In this document: piece after piece, positions 27,238 to 36,383 of the stretch
How the letters are laid out: every line of letters starts with the position of its first letter
How positions within the stretch are numbered: position 1 is the first letter of the stretch
NCBI RefSeq assembly: GCF_003437535.1
Contig: NZ_QSQT01000002.1
Location: 124,001-188,000 of the forward strand
DNA length: 64,000 bases
Direction: 5' to 3'
DNA from: Phocaeicola plebeius
Lineage (GTDB): Bacteria > Bacteroidota > Bacteroidia > Bacteroidales > Bacteroidaceae
Notes under the pieces: generated by a model
Databases searched by the model: none
Seen by the model: only the letters and a program-made list of their open reading frames with translations
What the model was told of the DNA's origin: nothing
Made by a program: the position numbers and the translations under genes

Positions 27238-30200
27238 TTTCTTTCTTTTTTAGCACGGTTTGTCGAAATATACGAATAGATAGCAGGTACAATGTACATG
27301 GTCAGGAAGGTAGATACCAACATACCACCCACTACAGCTACTCCCATGGCAATGCGCTGATTGGCTCCTTCTCCCGAGGCAAAAGCCAGCGGCAGCAAGC
27401 CCAGGATGGTAGAAGCACTTGTCATCAGGATGGGGCGTAAACGCTGAAGGGCGGCATCGCGGATGGCCTGCATCTTGTCTTCGCCTGCTTCTTGTTTTTG
27501 GTTGGCAAACTCTACAATCAAAATACCGTTCTTGGCTACCAGACCAATCAGCATGATGATACCAATCTGACTGAAAATGTTCATGGTAATGTCTCCAAAA
27601 TACATGAAGACCAATGCTCCGGCAATGGCCAGAGGGACAGTCAGCATGATGATGAACGGGTCCTTGAAACTTTCAAACTGTGCAGAAAGTATCAGGTAAA
27701 TCAGCACGAGTGCCAGAATAAAGGCGAACATCAGACTAGAGGAACTTTCACGGTATTCCTTTGAGTCGCCCGACAAAGCCGTACGGAAGGTATCATCCAG
27801 TACGTTGGCTGCAATCTTGTCCATCTCGTCCAGACCGTCACCAATGGTTTTTCCTTCAGCCAGTCCGGCAGAAATCGTAGCTGAGATAAAACGGTTGTAG
27901 TGATACAGTTTGGGAGGCGCTACGGCTTCTATGAATTCCACCAGGTTATCCAGCTGAATCATTTCACCCTTGTCGCTGCGGATATAGATGGATTTGATAT
28001 TGGCAGGCTGGTTGCGTTGCTGTCGGTTAATCTGACCGAGAATTTCATATTGTTTCCCGTTCATATAGAAATATCCCATACGCTGTCCGCTCAATCCGTA
28101 TTGTAAGGTTTCTCCAATGTCGCGTACGCTTACTCCCATGGTACCCGCCTTGTCGCGGTTGATGGTGACACGCATTTCGGGACTGCTGAACTTCAAGTCT
28201 ACGTCGGCCATTTGGAAGGTCGGGTTGTCGTACACTTGTGCCAGAAACTCCGGCAGTACCTCCTGTAGCTTTTCGATGCTGACAGCCTGCAGTACGTATT
28301 GCACCGGCATACTGGCTCTTCGTCCACCGAAAGAAGACTGCTGCTGCACGAAAGAACGTGCTTTGGTATGGGTACGGATAGCTTTCGAAATCTGTTCGGC
28401 CACCTGCATCTGTGTATAGTCGCGTTCTTTGATATCTTTCAAGGTAATCTGAATGTTTCCGCTACCACTGGATACGCGGGCAGAGACGAAAGCGGCATCC
28501 GGTACGATAGAATCTACTAATGTGTTGATTTCTTCCGTATAATCGCGTATGTATTCATAGCTGGAACCTTCCGCCGCACGGGTTCGGATATTGATTTGCG
28601 AACGGTCCTCCAATGGGGCCATTTCGGCAGGTATTTCTCCCCATAAATAACCGATGAGCACGAGCGTGATGATGGTAAACGGAATAGCAATGACACGTTT
28701 TCGTAGGAAGGCGTTGAGTGAACGGGAGTAGACACGGTTCATTCCTTCAAAGAAAGGCTCTGTCTTCCGGTAGAACCAGTTCTGTTTTTCCCTGTGCTTC
28801 AAAAGCTTGGTAGCAAGCATCGGGGTGAATGTCAGGGCTGCAAAAGAAGAGATGATAACCGAACCGGCTACCACGAAACTGAATTCCCTGAACAGACGTC
28901 CGCTAGTTCCTTCCATGAACACAATCGGGATAAATACAGCCGCCAGCGTAATGGTAGTAGAGATGACGGCAAAGAAGATTTCCTTGGCTCCTTCAATACC
29001 GGCTTCAAAAGGCTTCATTCCCCGTTCGATGCGAATATAAATATTTTCCGTCATAACAATGGCATCATCCACTACGAGTCCCACGGACAGTACGACAGCC
29101 AGCATCGTAAGCACATTGATGGAGAAGCCTGCCACGTACATCACAAAGAACGCTCCAATCAGAGAGACTGGGATTACGATACAAGGAATCAGTGTCACGC
29201 GCCAGTCGCGCAGGAAAAGGAAAATGATGATGATAACCAGTACAAAAGCTTCGTATACCGTGCTCTCTACTTCCGCAATGGAGGCGCGGATGAAACGGGT
29301 ATTATCGAAGCCGTAGGTATATTCCACGTCATCAGGCAAGTCCTTCTGCATCTGCTCCATACGTTCGTATACGGCATCTGCAATATCAATGTGGTTGGCA
29401 CCCGGCTGAGGGATAACTACCACACCGACCATGGGCACACCGTTCATCTTCATGTAGCTTTTGATGTCGGCCGGTCCCAACTCGGCATAACCGATGTCGC
29501 TGAAGCGTACTACCTGTCCATTCTGTTCCTTTAAGATGATGTTGTTGAATTCTTTAGCCGTGTGCATCTGTCCCATGGTACGCAGGGTAAGTTCCATGGT
29601 ATTTCCTTCGATACTTCCTGAAGGAAGTTCCAGGTTCTGGTCGTTGATGGCATTCTTGACGTCTACAGGCGTGATTCCGTAACCAGCCATTTTTACCGGG
29701 TCCAGCCACAGACGCATGGAGTAACGTTTTTCTCCCCAGATGGATACACTGCTGACATCCGGAATGGTCTGCAACTGCTCCTTGACCGTTAAATCGGCTA
29801 TTTCACTTAGCTCCAGCAGTGAGCGGGTATTGCTTTGGATGGCTACCATCAGGATGGGGCTGGCATCCGCATCGGCTTTGGAAACGGTAGGAGGGTCACA
29901 GTCGCGTGGCAGGTAACGCTGCGCACGTGATACCTTGTCACGCACGTCGTTGGCGGCTGTTTCCAGATCTACAGACAACTCAAATTCTACCGTAATACGG
30001 CATTGTCCCTGCTGGCTGGTACTCGACAGGGAACGGATACCAGGAATACCGTTGATGTTCTGCTCCAGAGGTTCAGTAATCTGGTTTTCAATAACTTCTG
30101 CATTCGCTCCCGGATAACTGCATGTCACAGAGATAATCGGGTTATCTACCGACGGATATTCACGTACTCCCAAAGTTGTATAACCAATCAGTCCGAATAG

Positions 30201-30266
30201 CAGGATGATGATGGTGAGTACGGTGGCCAGTACCGGCCTTCGTATACTAAGTTCGGATATGTTCAT
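27234..30266 (-). CDS. RND efflux permease (HAE1/AcrB family), system 1
   Basis: Proton-driven inner-membrane pump of about 1010 residues with the usual 12 membrane helices and two periplasmic loops. The N-terminus ISELSIRRPVLATVLTIIILLFGL is typical. The proton-relay pair is intact in TM4 (GLVVDDAIVM, D400-D401), as is the lysine in TM10 (GLVAKNGILIVEFAN). It is the middle gene of a canonical adaptor-permease-channel operon. Substrates cannot be predicted: such Bacteroides pumps export drugs, bile salts or lipids. Confidence 0.95.
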   Translation of the reverse strand: MNISELSIRRPVLATVLTIIILLFGLIGYTTLGVREYPSVDNPIISVTCSYPGANAEVIENQITEPLEQNINGIPGIRSLSSTSQQGQCRITVEFELSVDLETAANDVRDKVSRAQRYLPRDCDPPTVSKADADASPILMVAIQSNTRSLLELSEIADLTVKEQLQTIPDVSSVSIWGEKRYSMRLWLDPVKMAGYGITPVDVKNAINDQNLELPSGSIEGNTMELTLRTMGQMHTAKEFNNIILKEQNGQVVRFSDIGYAELGPADIKSYMKMNGVPMVGVVVIPQPGANHIDIADAVYERMEQMQKDLPDDVEYTYGFDNTRFIRASIAEVESTVYEAFVLVIIIIFLFLRDWRVTLIPCIVIPVSLIGAFFVMYVAGFSINVLTMLAVVLSVGLVVDDAIVMTENIYIRIERGMKPFEAGIEGAKEIFFAVISTTITLAAVFIPIVFMEGTSGRLFREFSFVVAGSVIISSFAALTFTPMLATKLLKHREKQNWFYRKTEPFFEGMNRVYSRSLNAFLRKRVIAIPFTIITLVLIGYLWGEIPAEMAPLEDRSQINIRTRAAEGSSYEYIRDYTEEINTLVDSIVPDAAFVSARVSSGSGNIQITLKDIKERDYTQMQVAEQISKAIRTHTKARSFVQQQSSFGGRRASMPVQYVLQAVSIEKLQEVLPEFLAQVYDNPTFQMADVDLKFSSPEMRVTINRDKAGTMGVSVRDIGETLQYGLSGQRMGYFYMNGKQYEILGQINRQQRNQPANIKSIYIRSDKGEMIQLDNLVEFIEAVAPPKLYHYNRFISATISAGLAEGKTIGDGLDEMDKIAANVLDDTFRTALSGDSKEYRESSSSLMFAFILALVLIYLILSAQFESFKDPFIIMLTVPLAIAGALVFMYFGDITMNIFSQIGIIMLIGLVAKNGILIVEFANQKQEAGEDKMQAIRDAALQRLRPILMTSASTILGLLPLAFASGEGANQRIAMGVAVVGGMLVSTFLTMYIVPAIYSYISTNRAKKERK

Positions 30267-30277
30267 ACGGCAGAAGG

Positions 30278-31354
30278 TTAGTTGATTTGGTCAAGAATTA
30301 CCGGCATGCCGGTACGTAACTGCAGGGTACCGGAGGTCAGTATGGTATCTCCGGCAGACAGGCCTTTCAAGACTTGTACTTCTGCTTCCGTGCGGATACC
30401 TATTTCTACATCCACCGGTTCAGCCAGTCCCGAACGATACAAGAATACCTTGTTTTTTCCCATTTCCGGCACGATGGCTTCCGAGGGGATAGCAATGGCA
30501 TCTTGAATTTCCTGTTGTTTCAGTGCGATGTCCGCATAACGTCCGGGGAGCAATTCTCCGTTCCGGTTCGGATAGAGGGCACGTACGGTCAGGGTATGTG
30601 TTTCCTCGTTGATACGTGACTCAGTGGCATATACTTGCGAATTGAAGGTTTCCAGCCGGCCTTCAATTTTAAAGGTCAGGTTGGTACCTTTCTGAATCTG
30701 TCGGGCATAACGTTCCGGCACGGCAAACTCTACTTTCAACGGGGTGATTTTAGTCAGTTTGGCAATGACTGTAGTCGGAGAGGCGTAGGCTCCCAAGCTG
30801 ACCTGTCGCAATCCGATGATGCCGTCGAATGGGGCACGGAGTTCCGTCATGGCAATATTGGCCTTCACATTTTCGATGTCGGCATTGAGGGTGGCCAGTT
30901 CCGTTTTTACCTGTTCGTAGGCTTCCTTACTGACCGCATCGCGTTGCAGCAAGGCATTTTGACGGAACACGCGGTCTTCGGCCAGTGGCATCTGAGCTTC
31001 CAGGCGTTTCAATTGAGCTTGTAACTGACTGTCGTTCACCTTGGCCAGCAACTGTCCCTTTGATACGAAACTACCTTCTGTAAATTCGATGCTGGTAATT
31101 TTTCCGGAGGTTTCAAATGAAAGGTCCACCTCTTCGTCCGGCATCAGCTTTCCGCTTACGAACAACTGGTCCGTAAGCAGATGAGGCTTGATAATCTTCG
31201 CATTTACATTTAGCGCCTTATTTTTGTCGACTGGCGATTTCTTCTCGGCAGCAGCCAGTTCCTTGTTCTCTCCGGGAGTAAATGTATGAATGCCCAAGGC
31301 GGTCAGCCCTGCACCTGCCAAAACGATAATTCCCCATTTAATTCGTTTGTCCAT
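30278..31354 (-). CDS. RND periplasmic adaptor (membrane fusion protein), system 1
   Basis: Periplasmic linker between permease and channel, 358 residues. The N-terminus MDKRIKWGIIVLAGAGLTALG is a single membrane anchor without a lipobox. Then follow the barrel-sandwich half (VSGKLMPDEEVDLSFETSGKITSIEF), a short coiled coil (LKRLEAQMPLAEDRVFRQNAL), the second half (APFDGIIGLRQVSLGAYA), and beta-barrel and membrane-proximal domains. It is first in operon 1, 11 bases before the permease gene. Confidence 0.92.
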   Translation of the reverse strand: MDKRIKWGIIVLAGAGLTALGIHTFTPGENKELAAAEKKSPVDKNKALNVNAKIIKPHLLTDQLFVSGKLMPDEEVDLSFETSGKITSIEFTEGSFVSKGQLLAKVNDSQLQAQLKRLEAQMPLAEDRVFRQNALLQRDAVSKEAYEQVKTELATLNADIENVKANIAMTELRAPFDGIIGLRQVSLGAYASPTTVIAKLTKITPLKVEFAVPERYARQIQKGTNLTFKIEGRLETFNSQVYATESRINEETHTLTVRALYPNRNGELLPGRYADIALKQQEIQDAIAIPSEAIVPEMGKNKVFLYRSGLAEPVDVEIGIRTEAEVQVLKGLSAGDTILTSGTLQLRTGMPVILDQIN

Positions 31355-31388
31355 GTGTTTATTAGAGTCTGGTTAATTAATTATTTGG

Positions 31389-31396
31389 CAAACATA
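31389..31396 (-). promoter_or_regulatory. Predicted promoter of RND operon 1
   Basis: The minus strand reads TATGTTTG, a TAnnTTTG match about 35 bases before the adaptor start. It forms one half of a divergent arrangement with the plus-strand box at 31566-31573. Confidence 0.5.
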
Positions 31397-31565
31397 TTGA
31401 TTTATTGAAAGAATACCATGTTTTTTATATTTTTTATAGTTAAAAGAACCCTTTTAGAGAAGCGAAATCATAATTATCGGAAAGGGATTTGTAAAAAACA
31501 GAGGCTTAGGTTGTTAATTTTATGGAAAACTGAGAAAGGCTTTTTTATATTAGTTATTGTACTAC

Positions 31566-31573
31566 TATCTTTG
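31566..31573 (+). promoter_or_regulatory. Predicted promoter of the small gene and RND operon 2
   Basis: TATCTTTG is an exact -7 box with a TTTT tract about 20 bases upstream as a possible -33 element. The ATG at 31597 is 23 bases downstream. Confidence 0.55.
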
Positions 31574-31596
31574 CATACCGATTGTGTATTTATACT

Positions 31597-31971
31597 ATGT
31601 TATCTCATATTGTCAGAAAAAATAAGCTTTTCCGTGCCTTATGTATGATGATGTTGTTACTCATACATTTGGATGCGTATGCGTATGAGGTAATCAGTGC
31701 ATGCCAGGTTGATACACAGGACGAAATGGCGATACCTTCTGCTGCTGATACTTTTCAGGAAGAAGATGTGAATGTCCTTGAGTGGGAAGATTTATCTTAT
31801 TCAAAAACCTCTGTGCGTTCTTTTTTCTGGTGGTTTATATTAGGTTCGCTTCCTTTATTTTTCATTTGCTTTCGAAACTTTATTGCTGATATTTCTGTAA
31901 TAGTCCGTACTGTATCCTTACGCGTATTTCCTGTACGCCCGTATGTGACTTTTTGTACCTTATTGATTTAG
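31597..31971 (+). CDS. Small uncharacterised membrane protein upstream of RND system 2
   Basis: Not a family I recognise. The ATG at 31597 (MLSHIVRKNKLFRALCMMMLLL) is chosen because a good promoter box ends 23 bases earlier; an in-frame ATG at 31582 is also possible. The product of 124 residues has a basic N-terminus with a signal-like hydrophobic stretch, an acidic middle (DTQDEMAIPSAADTFQEEDVNVLEWEDL), and one membrane segment (SFFWWFILGSLPLFFICF) followed by a basic tail. It lies 116 bases before the adaptor of pump system 2 in the same direction. An accessory role for the pump is possible from position only. Confidence 0.5.
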   Translation: MLSHIVRKNKLFRALCMMMLLLIHLDAYAYEVISACQVDTQDEMAIPSAADTFQEEDVNVLEWEDLSYSKTSVRSFFWWFILGSLPLFFICFRNFIADISVIVRTVSLRVFPVRPYVTFCTLLI

Positions 31972-32087
31972 TCTTTTCGCACACTGCGTAAAAAAAAAGT
32001 CTGTTCCGGTTTGGTGTGATACCTGATCGGAAGGTTATTCTTGTTTTTAAAAATCAAATTACATAGTAATCTTTATTTTGTCATCTT

Positions 32088-33236
32088 ATGAAAAATTTTC
32101 TTCACAAGGTTGCAATCTGGTCATGTGTGGCCGGACTGTTGCCTGCCTGTCAGTCATCAGGCGAAAAACAAGTAAAGAGTAAGGAAACCATACCGGTGAC
32201 GGTACTTCAGCCTACTACCATTGACTTGCCACGGTCGTATGTGGCCGATATTCAGGCGATTCAGTTTGTAGAAATAAAAGCTCGTGTAGAGGGCTTTATT
32301 CAGCAGGTACTGGTTGACGAAGGTCAGTTGGTAAAAAAAGGACAACCCATGTTCCGTTTGAATTCAGAGAATTATATGGAAGTATTAAAAGCAGCCGAGG
32401 CTAACTACAAACAGACCCAGGCGCAGCTGGAGATGGCCAATTATGAAACGGAACGCGTGCAACGTCTGGTCGACAAGCAGATTATTTCTTCTATCCGTTT
32501 GGACCAGGTGAGGCGTGAACGGGAAGTGGCTCGGATGAAAGTGGAGCAGGCACGTGCAGAGATGCAACGGGCACAGATGGAATATAGTTACACCACGATT
32601 ACCGCTCCTTTTACCGGTTATGTAGACCGTATACCTTATAAAGTGGGAAGTCTGGTGAACCCGGAAAGTCTGTTGACTACCGTGAGTGATATTTCGGAAA
32701 TCTTTGCCTATTACAAAGTGAACGAAAGCGAATACTTGCGCTTGAAGCGTGCGCAGTTAAGCGGAGAAAATCTGCAGCAGCTGGATAACGTGGAACTGAT
32801 TTTGCCTGATGGTTCGGTGTATTCACATAAAGGAAAGCAGGAAACCGTGGAAGGGGACTTTGAACGGGGAACCGGTTCTATCGCATTCCGTGTACGCTTT
32901 CCGAATCCAGACGGACTGTTGAAACATGGAGTAACCGGAAAGGTACGTATGATGACTCACATGGAGGATGTGTACATGATTCCTCAGAAATCTACCTTTG
33001 AAATTCAGGACTTTACGTATGTGTATTTGTTTAATGAAGAAGGAAAGGTGGAGGTGCGCAGCTTTAATCCGATTGAGCGTTTCCAGAACTATTATGTGAC
33101 GCAGGATTTCCCGGCGGGTACGACAATCGTGTACGAGGGCGTACAGTTGGTGAAGGACGGTATGCAGATTAAGGCAGACACCATTCCGTTTGAAGATGTG
33201 AGAAAGGAATTGAAGTTGAACATGTTGCAAAGATAA
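32088..33236 (+). CDS. RND periplasmic adaptor lipoprotein, system 2
   Basis: Membrane fusion protein of 382 residues in the AcrA/MexA group. It carries a lipobox (VAGLLPAC), so it is lipid-anchored. The lipoyl halves (VEIKARVEGFIQQVLVDEGQLVKKGQPMFRL and TAPFTGYVDRIPYKVGSLVNP) flank a coiled-coil hairpin (LEMANYETERVQRLVDKQII). The beta-barrel and membrane-proximal domains follow. Only six bases separate it from the permease gene. Distinct from the system 1 adaptor, which has a membrane anchor. Confidence 0.93.
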   Translation: MKNFLHKVAIWSCVAGLLPACQSSGEKQVKSKETIPVTVLQPTTIDLPRSYVADIQAIQFVEIKARVEGFIQQVLVDEGQLVKKGQPMFRLNSENYMEVLKAAEANYKQTQAQLEMANYETERVQRLVDKQIISSIRLDQVRREREVARMKVEQARAEMQRAQMEYSYTTITAPFTGYVDRIPYKVGSLVNPESLLTTVSDISEIFAYYKVNESEYLRLKRAQLSGENLQQLDNVELILPDGSVYSHKGKQETVEGDFERGTGSIAFRVRFPNPDGLLKHGVTGKVRMMTHMEDVYMIPQKSTFEIQDFTYVYLFNEEGKVEVRSFNPIERFQNYYVTQDFPAGTTIVYEGVQLVKDGMQIKADTIPFEDVRKELKLNMLQR

Positions 33237-33242
33237 GGGCCT

Positions 33243-36200
33243 ATGTTTAAGTTGTTTATTCGTCGCCCGATTCTTTCGGCAGTTATCTCTGTCATCATCG
33301 TTTGTTTGGGAGGACTGGCATTGGTATCGTTGCCTATTACGCAGTTCCCGGATATTGTACCTCCTTCGGTAACAGTGACAACCCGTTATACAGGAGCCAG
33401 TGCCGATGTGATGGCGAAGACGGTAGCTACTCCGCTGGAACGTGCCATCAATGGCGTACCGGGCATGACCTATATGACCACGGTATGTACGAATGACGGT
33501 ATGTCGCTCACAACCGTTTATTTCAAGGTTGGAACCGACCCTGATGTAGCTGCGGTAAATGTGCAGAACCGTGTGACCACCGTACTGGATGAATTGCCCG
33601 AAGAGGTAATTCGTGCCGGCGTGGTGACAGAGAAAGAAGTGAACAGTATGTTGATGTACTTGAATGTGTTCAGTACAGATACCACGCATACGGAGAAGTT
33701 TGTGTATAACTTTGCCGACATCAATGTGCTTCGTGAGTTGAAACGTATTGACGGAGTGGGGCTGGTAGAAATCATGGGAAGCCGTGACTATGCCATGCGT
33801 GTATGGTTGAATCCGGCTCGTATGGCGGCCTATAATCTGGTGCCCCAGGATGTGACAGATGCTATCCGTCGGCAGAACATTGAGGCGGCTCCCGGAAAGA
33901 CAGGTATCAGTTCCGATAAATTACCCCAGCAGTTGCAGTACGTATTGCAGTACACTGGGAAGTTCAGCACCCCCGAAGAGTACGGGGAAATTGTGCTCAA
34001 GGCCTTACCCGACGGTTCGTTGCTGCGTCTGAGGGATGTGGCTACCATCGAGTTTGACTCAGAAGACTATAACATGGTGTCCATGACCGACGGACGTCCT
34101 TCTGCCTCTATTATGATTAAGCAGCGTCCGGGTTCCAATGCACGTGAAGTCATTGAAAACATTAAGCAGCGCATGGAGGAAATCAAGGAAAGCAGTTTTG
34201 CTCCCGGTATGGACTATAATATTGCATACGACGTATCCCGCTTTCTGGATGCTTCCATTACTTCCGTGTTGAAGACCTTGCTGGAAGCTTTCTTGTTAGT
34301 ATTTGTCGTGGTGTATCTTTTCTTGCAGGATTTACGTTCTACACTGATTCCGGCCATTGCCGTACCGGTGTCTTTGATTGGAACCTTCTTCTTCATGCAG
34401 ATGTTAGGTTTCTCCATTAACATGCTGACCTTGTTTGCACTGGTACTGGCCATTGGTATTGTGGTCGATAATGCGATTGTGGTGGTCGAGGCTGTCCATG
34501 TCAAGATGCACGAAGAAAAGCTGAGTCCTTATAAGGCATCTGTGGCCGCTATTAAAGAAATTGGTGGAGCTATCATTGCCATTACACTGGTCATGTCGGC
34601 GGTATTTGTGCCGGTGGGCTTTATGGAAGGTACGGTAGGTATTTTCTACCGTCAGTTCTCTTTGACCCTGGCTGTGGCTATTGTGATTTCGGGTATCAAT
34701 GCGCTTACGCTTTCGCCTGCACTTTGTGCCTTGCTGCTCCGACCGGCAGGTCACGGACGCAAGAAAGCTACCTGGCTCCGTAAGTTCTTTGTGGTGTTCA
34801 ACCGCCGTTACGACCGCTTTGAACGCAGCTATCAGTTAGGATTACACAAGTATTTAGGACGGAAATCTTTTACTTACGCTACGTTAGTGTTGTTCTTCCT
34901 GGCTACGTATGGCATCAATTTAGTGCTTCCTACCGGATTTATTCCGAATGAAGACCAGGGTATGATTTATGTAAACGTGGATGCTCCTCCGGGAGCGACA
35001 GTGGAACGAAGCGAAAAGGTGCTGAATCAGATTCAGGCTGCTTTGCTGCCTTTTGATGAGATTGAAAGCATCTCTACACTGGCCGGCTACAGTTTGATGA
35101 CGGAGACAGAAGGAGCCAGTTACGGTATGGGTATGATCAACCTGAAAGCTTGGGATGAGCGTGATAAGGGAGTAGAGGAGTTGATGCAACTGTATAAGGA
35201 GCGTACTTCTCATATCAAAGACGCCGACATACAGTTCTTCTTGCCACCTTCCGTGCCCGGTTTCGGTAACGCCAGTGGTTTTGAGCTTCGTTTGCAGGAC
35301 AAGACGGCAGGCGATTTCCATGATTTTGCGGAAGTGGCCAATACATTGGTGGAGAAGTTGAATGCCGACCCGCGTCTTCAGGGAGTGACGTCTGGTTTTA
35401 ATCCGAACTTCCCACAGTATTTGTTGAAAGTGGATTTGGCAAAAGCTGCCAAGTTAGGTGTAGACTTGGATAAGGCCATGGAAACACTTCAGGCGTATAT
35501 CGGAAGTTTCTATTCGTCCAACTTTATCCGTTTCGGACAGATGTATAAGGTGATGATTCAGGCTTCACCGGAGTATCGTATGAATCCGGAGGATTTGTAT
35601 CGCCTGTATGCGAAGAACAACGACGGTAATGTGGTACCTTATTCAAACTTCATGACCATGGACCGTGTGTTCGGCCCCAGCCAGATTACCCGTTACAACA
35701 TGTTTACTTCTGCTTTGATTACAGGTGAAGGAGAAGGAGGAATCAGTTCGGGTGAGGTGATACAGGCCGTAGAAGAAATCAGCAAGGAAGTGCTTCCCCG
35801 TGGTTACGACGTGGAATGGTCGGGTATTACCCGTGAGGAAAAGGATTCGGGCGGACAGACCATATTGATTTTCGGAATCTGTCTGTTGTTCGTGTATTTG
35901 CTGTTGGCGGCACAATACGAAAGTCTGCTGTTGCCTTTCCCTGTCATCCTTTCGTTGCCTGCGGGAATCTTCGGTTCTTATTTCTTCCTGCAACTGGCCG
36001 GACTTGAGAACAATATTTATGCACAGGTGGCTCTGGTCATGTTGATTGGTTTGTTGGGTAAGAATGCGATTTTGATTATCGAGATGGCCAACCAATATCG
36101 TCAGAGCGGACTTTCGATTATGGAGGCCGCAGTAAAGGGAGCGGTAAGCCGTCTGCGTCCTATCTTGATGACTTCGTTTGCTTTTATCTGCGGATTGATT

Positions 36201-36383
36201 CCGTTGCTAGTAGCCACTGGAGCAGGTGCGTTAGGAAACCGTTCTATCGGTACAGCCGCTGCCGGAGGTATGTTTATTGGAACCTTTGTAGGAATCTTCC
36301 TAGTCCCCGGTTTGTATATCTTGTTTGAAACCTGGTCGTCTCGTTTAAAGACCGATAAAAAATATGATGAAGATGAAGACTAA
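33243..36383 (+). CDS. RND efflux permease (HAE1/AcrB family), system 2
   Basis: Inner-membrane drug/proton antiporter of 1046 residues. It begins MFKLFIRRPILSAVISVIIVCLGG and has 12 membrane helices and two large periplasmic loops. In TM4 the motif reads GIVVDNAIVVVEAV, so the second aspartate of the AcrB proton-relay pair is asparagine here (D409-N410). The TM10 lysine is present (LLGKNAILIIEMANQ). The D-N variant occurs in other Bacteroidetes pumps, to my knowledge, so it need not mean inactivity. The 3' end overlaps the channel gene by 20 bases. Confidence 0.95.
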   Translation: MFKLFIRRPILSAVISVIIVCLGGLALVSLPITQFPDIVPPSVTVTTRYTGASADVMAKTVATPLERAINGVPGMTYMTTVCTNDGMSLTTVYFKVGTDPDVAAVNVQNRVTTVLDELPEEVIRAGVVTEKEVNSMLMYLNVFSTDTTHTEKFVYNFADINVLRELKRIDGVGLVEIMGSRDYAMRVWLNPARMAAYNLVPQDVTDAIRRQNIEAAPGKTGISSDKLPQQLQYVLQYTGKFSTPEEYGEIVLKALPDGSLLRLRDVATIEFDSEDYNMVSMTDGRPSASIMIKQRPGSNAREVIENIKQRMEEIKESSFAPGMDYNIAYDVSRFLDASITSVLKTLLEAFLLVFVVVYLFLQDLRSTLIPAIAVPVSLIGTFFFMQMLGFSINMLTLFALVLAIGIVVDNAIVVVEAVHVKMHEEKLSPYKASVAAIKEIGGAIIAITLVMSAVFVPVGFMEGTVGIFYRQFSLTLAVAIVISGINALTLSPALCALLLRPAGHGRKKATWLRKFFVVFNRRYDRFERSYQLGLHKYLGRKSFTYATLVLFFLATYGINLVLPTGFIPNEDQGMIYVNVDAPPGATVERSEKVLNQIQAALLPFDEIESISTLAGYSLMTETEGASYGMGMINLKAWDERDKGVEELMQLYKERTSHIKDADIQFFLPPSVPGFGNASGFELRLQDKTAGDFHDFAEVANTLVEKLNADPRLQGVTSGFNPNFPQYLLKVDLAKAAKLGVDLDKAMETLQAYIGSFYSSNFIRFGQMYKVMIQASPEYRMNPEDLYRLYAKNNDGNVVPYSNFMTMDRVFGPSQITRYNMFTSALITGEGEGGISSGEVIQAVEEISKEVLPRGYDVEWSGITREEKDSGGQTILIFGICLLFVYLLLAAQYESLLLPFPVILSLPAGIFGSYFFLQLAGLENNIYAQVALVMLIGLLGKNAILIIEMANQYRQSGLSIMEAAVKGAVSRLRPILMTSFAFICGLIPLLVATGAGALGNRSIGTAAAGGMFIGTFVGIFLVPGLYILFETWSSRLKTDKKYDEDED

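Noticed and set aside
28794..29534. Open frame of 246 codons opposite RND permease 1
   Set aside because: Antisense of conserved permease codons, no recognisable domain.
32823..33689. Open frame of 288 codons on the minus strand across the adaptor/permease junction
   Set aside because: H/R/C-rich product typical of antisense frames in a GC-neutral coding region; both plus-strand genes are certain.
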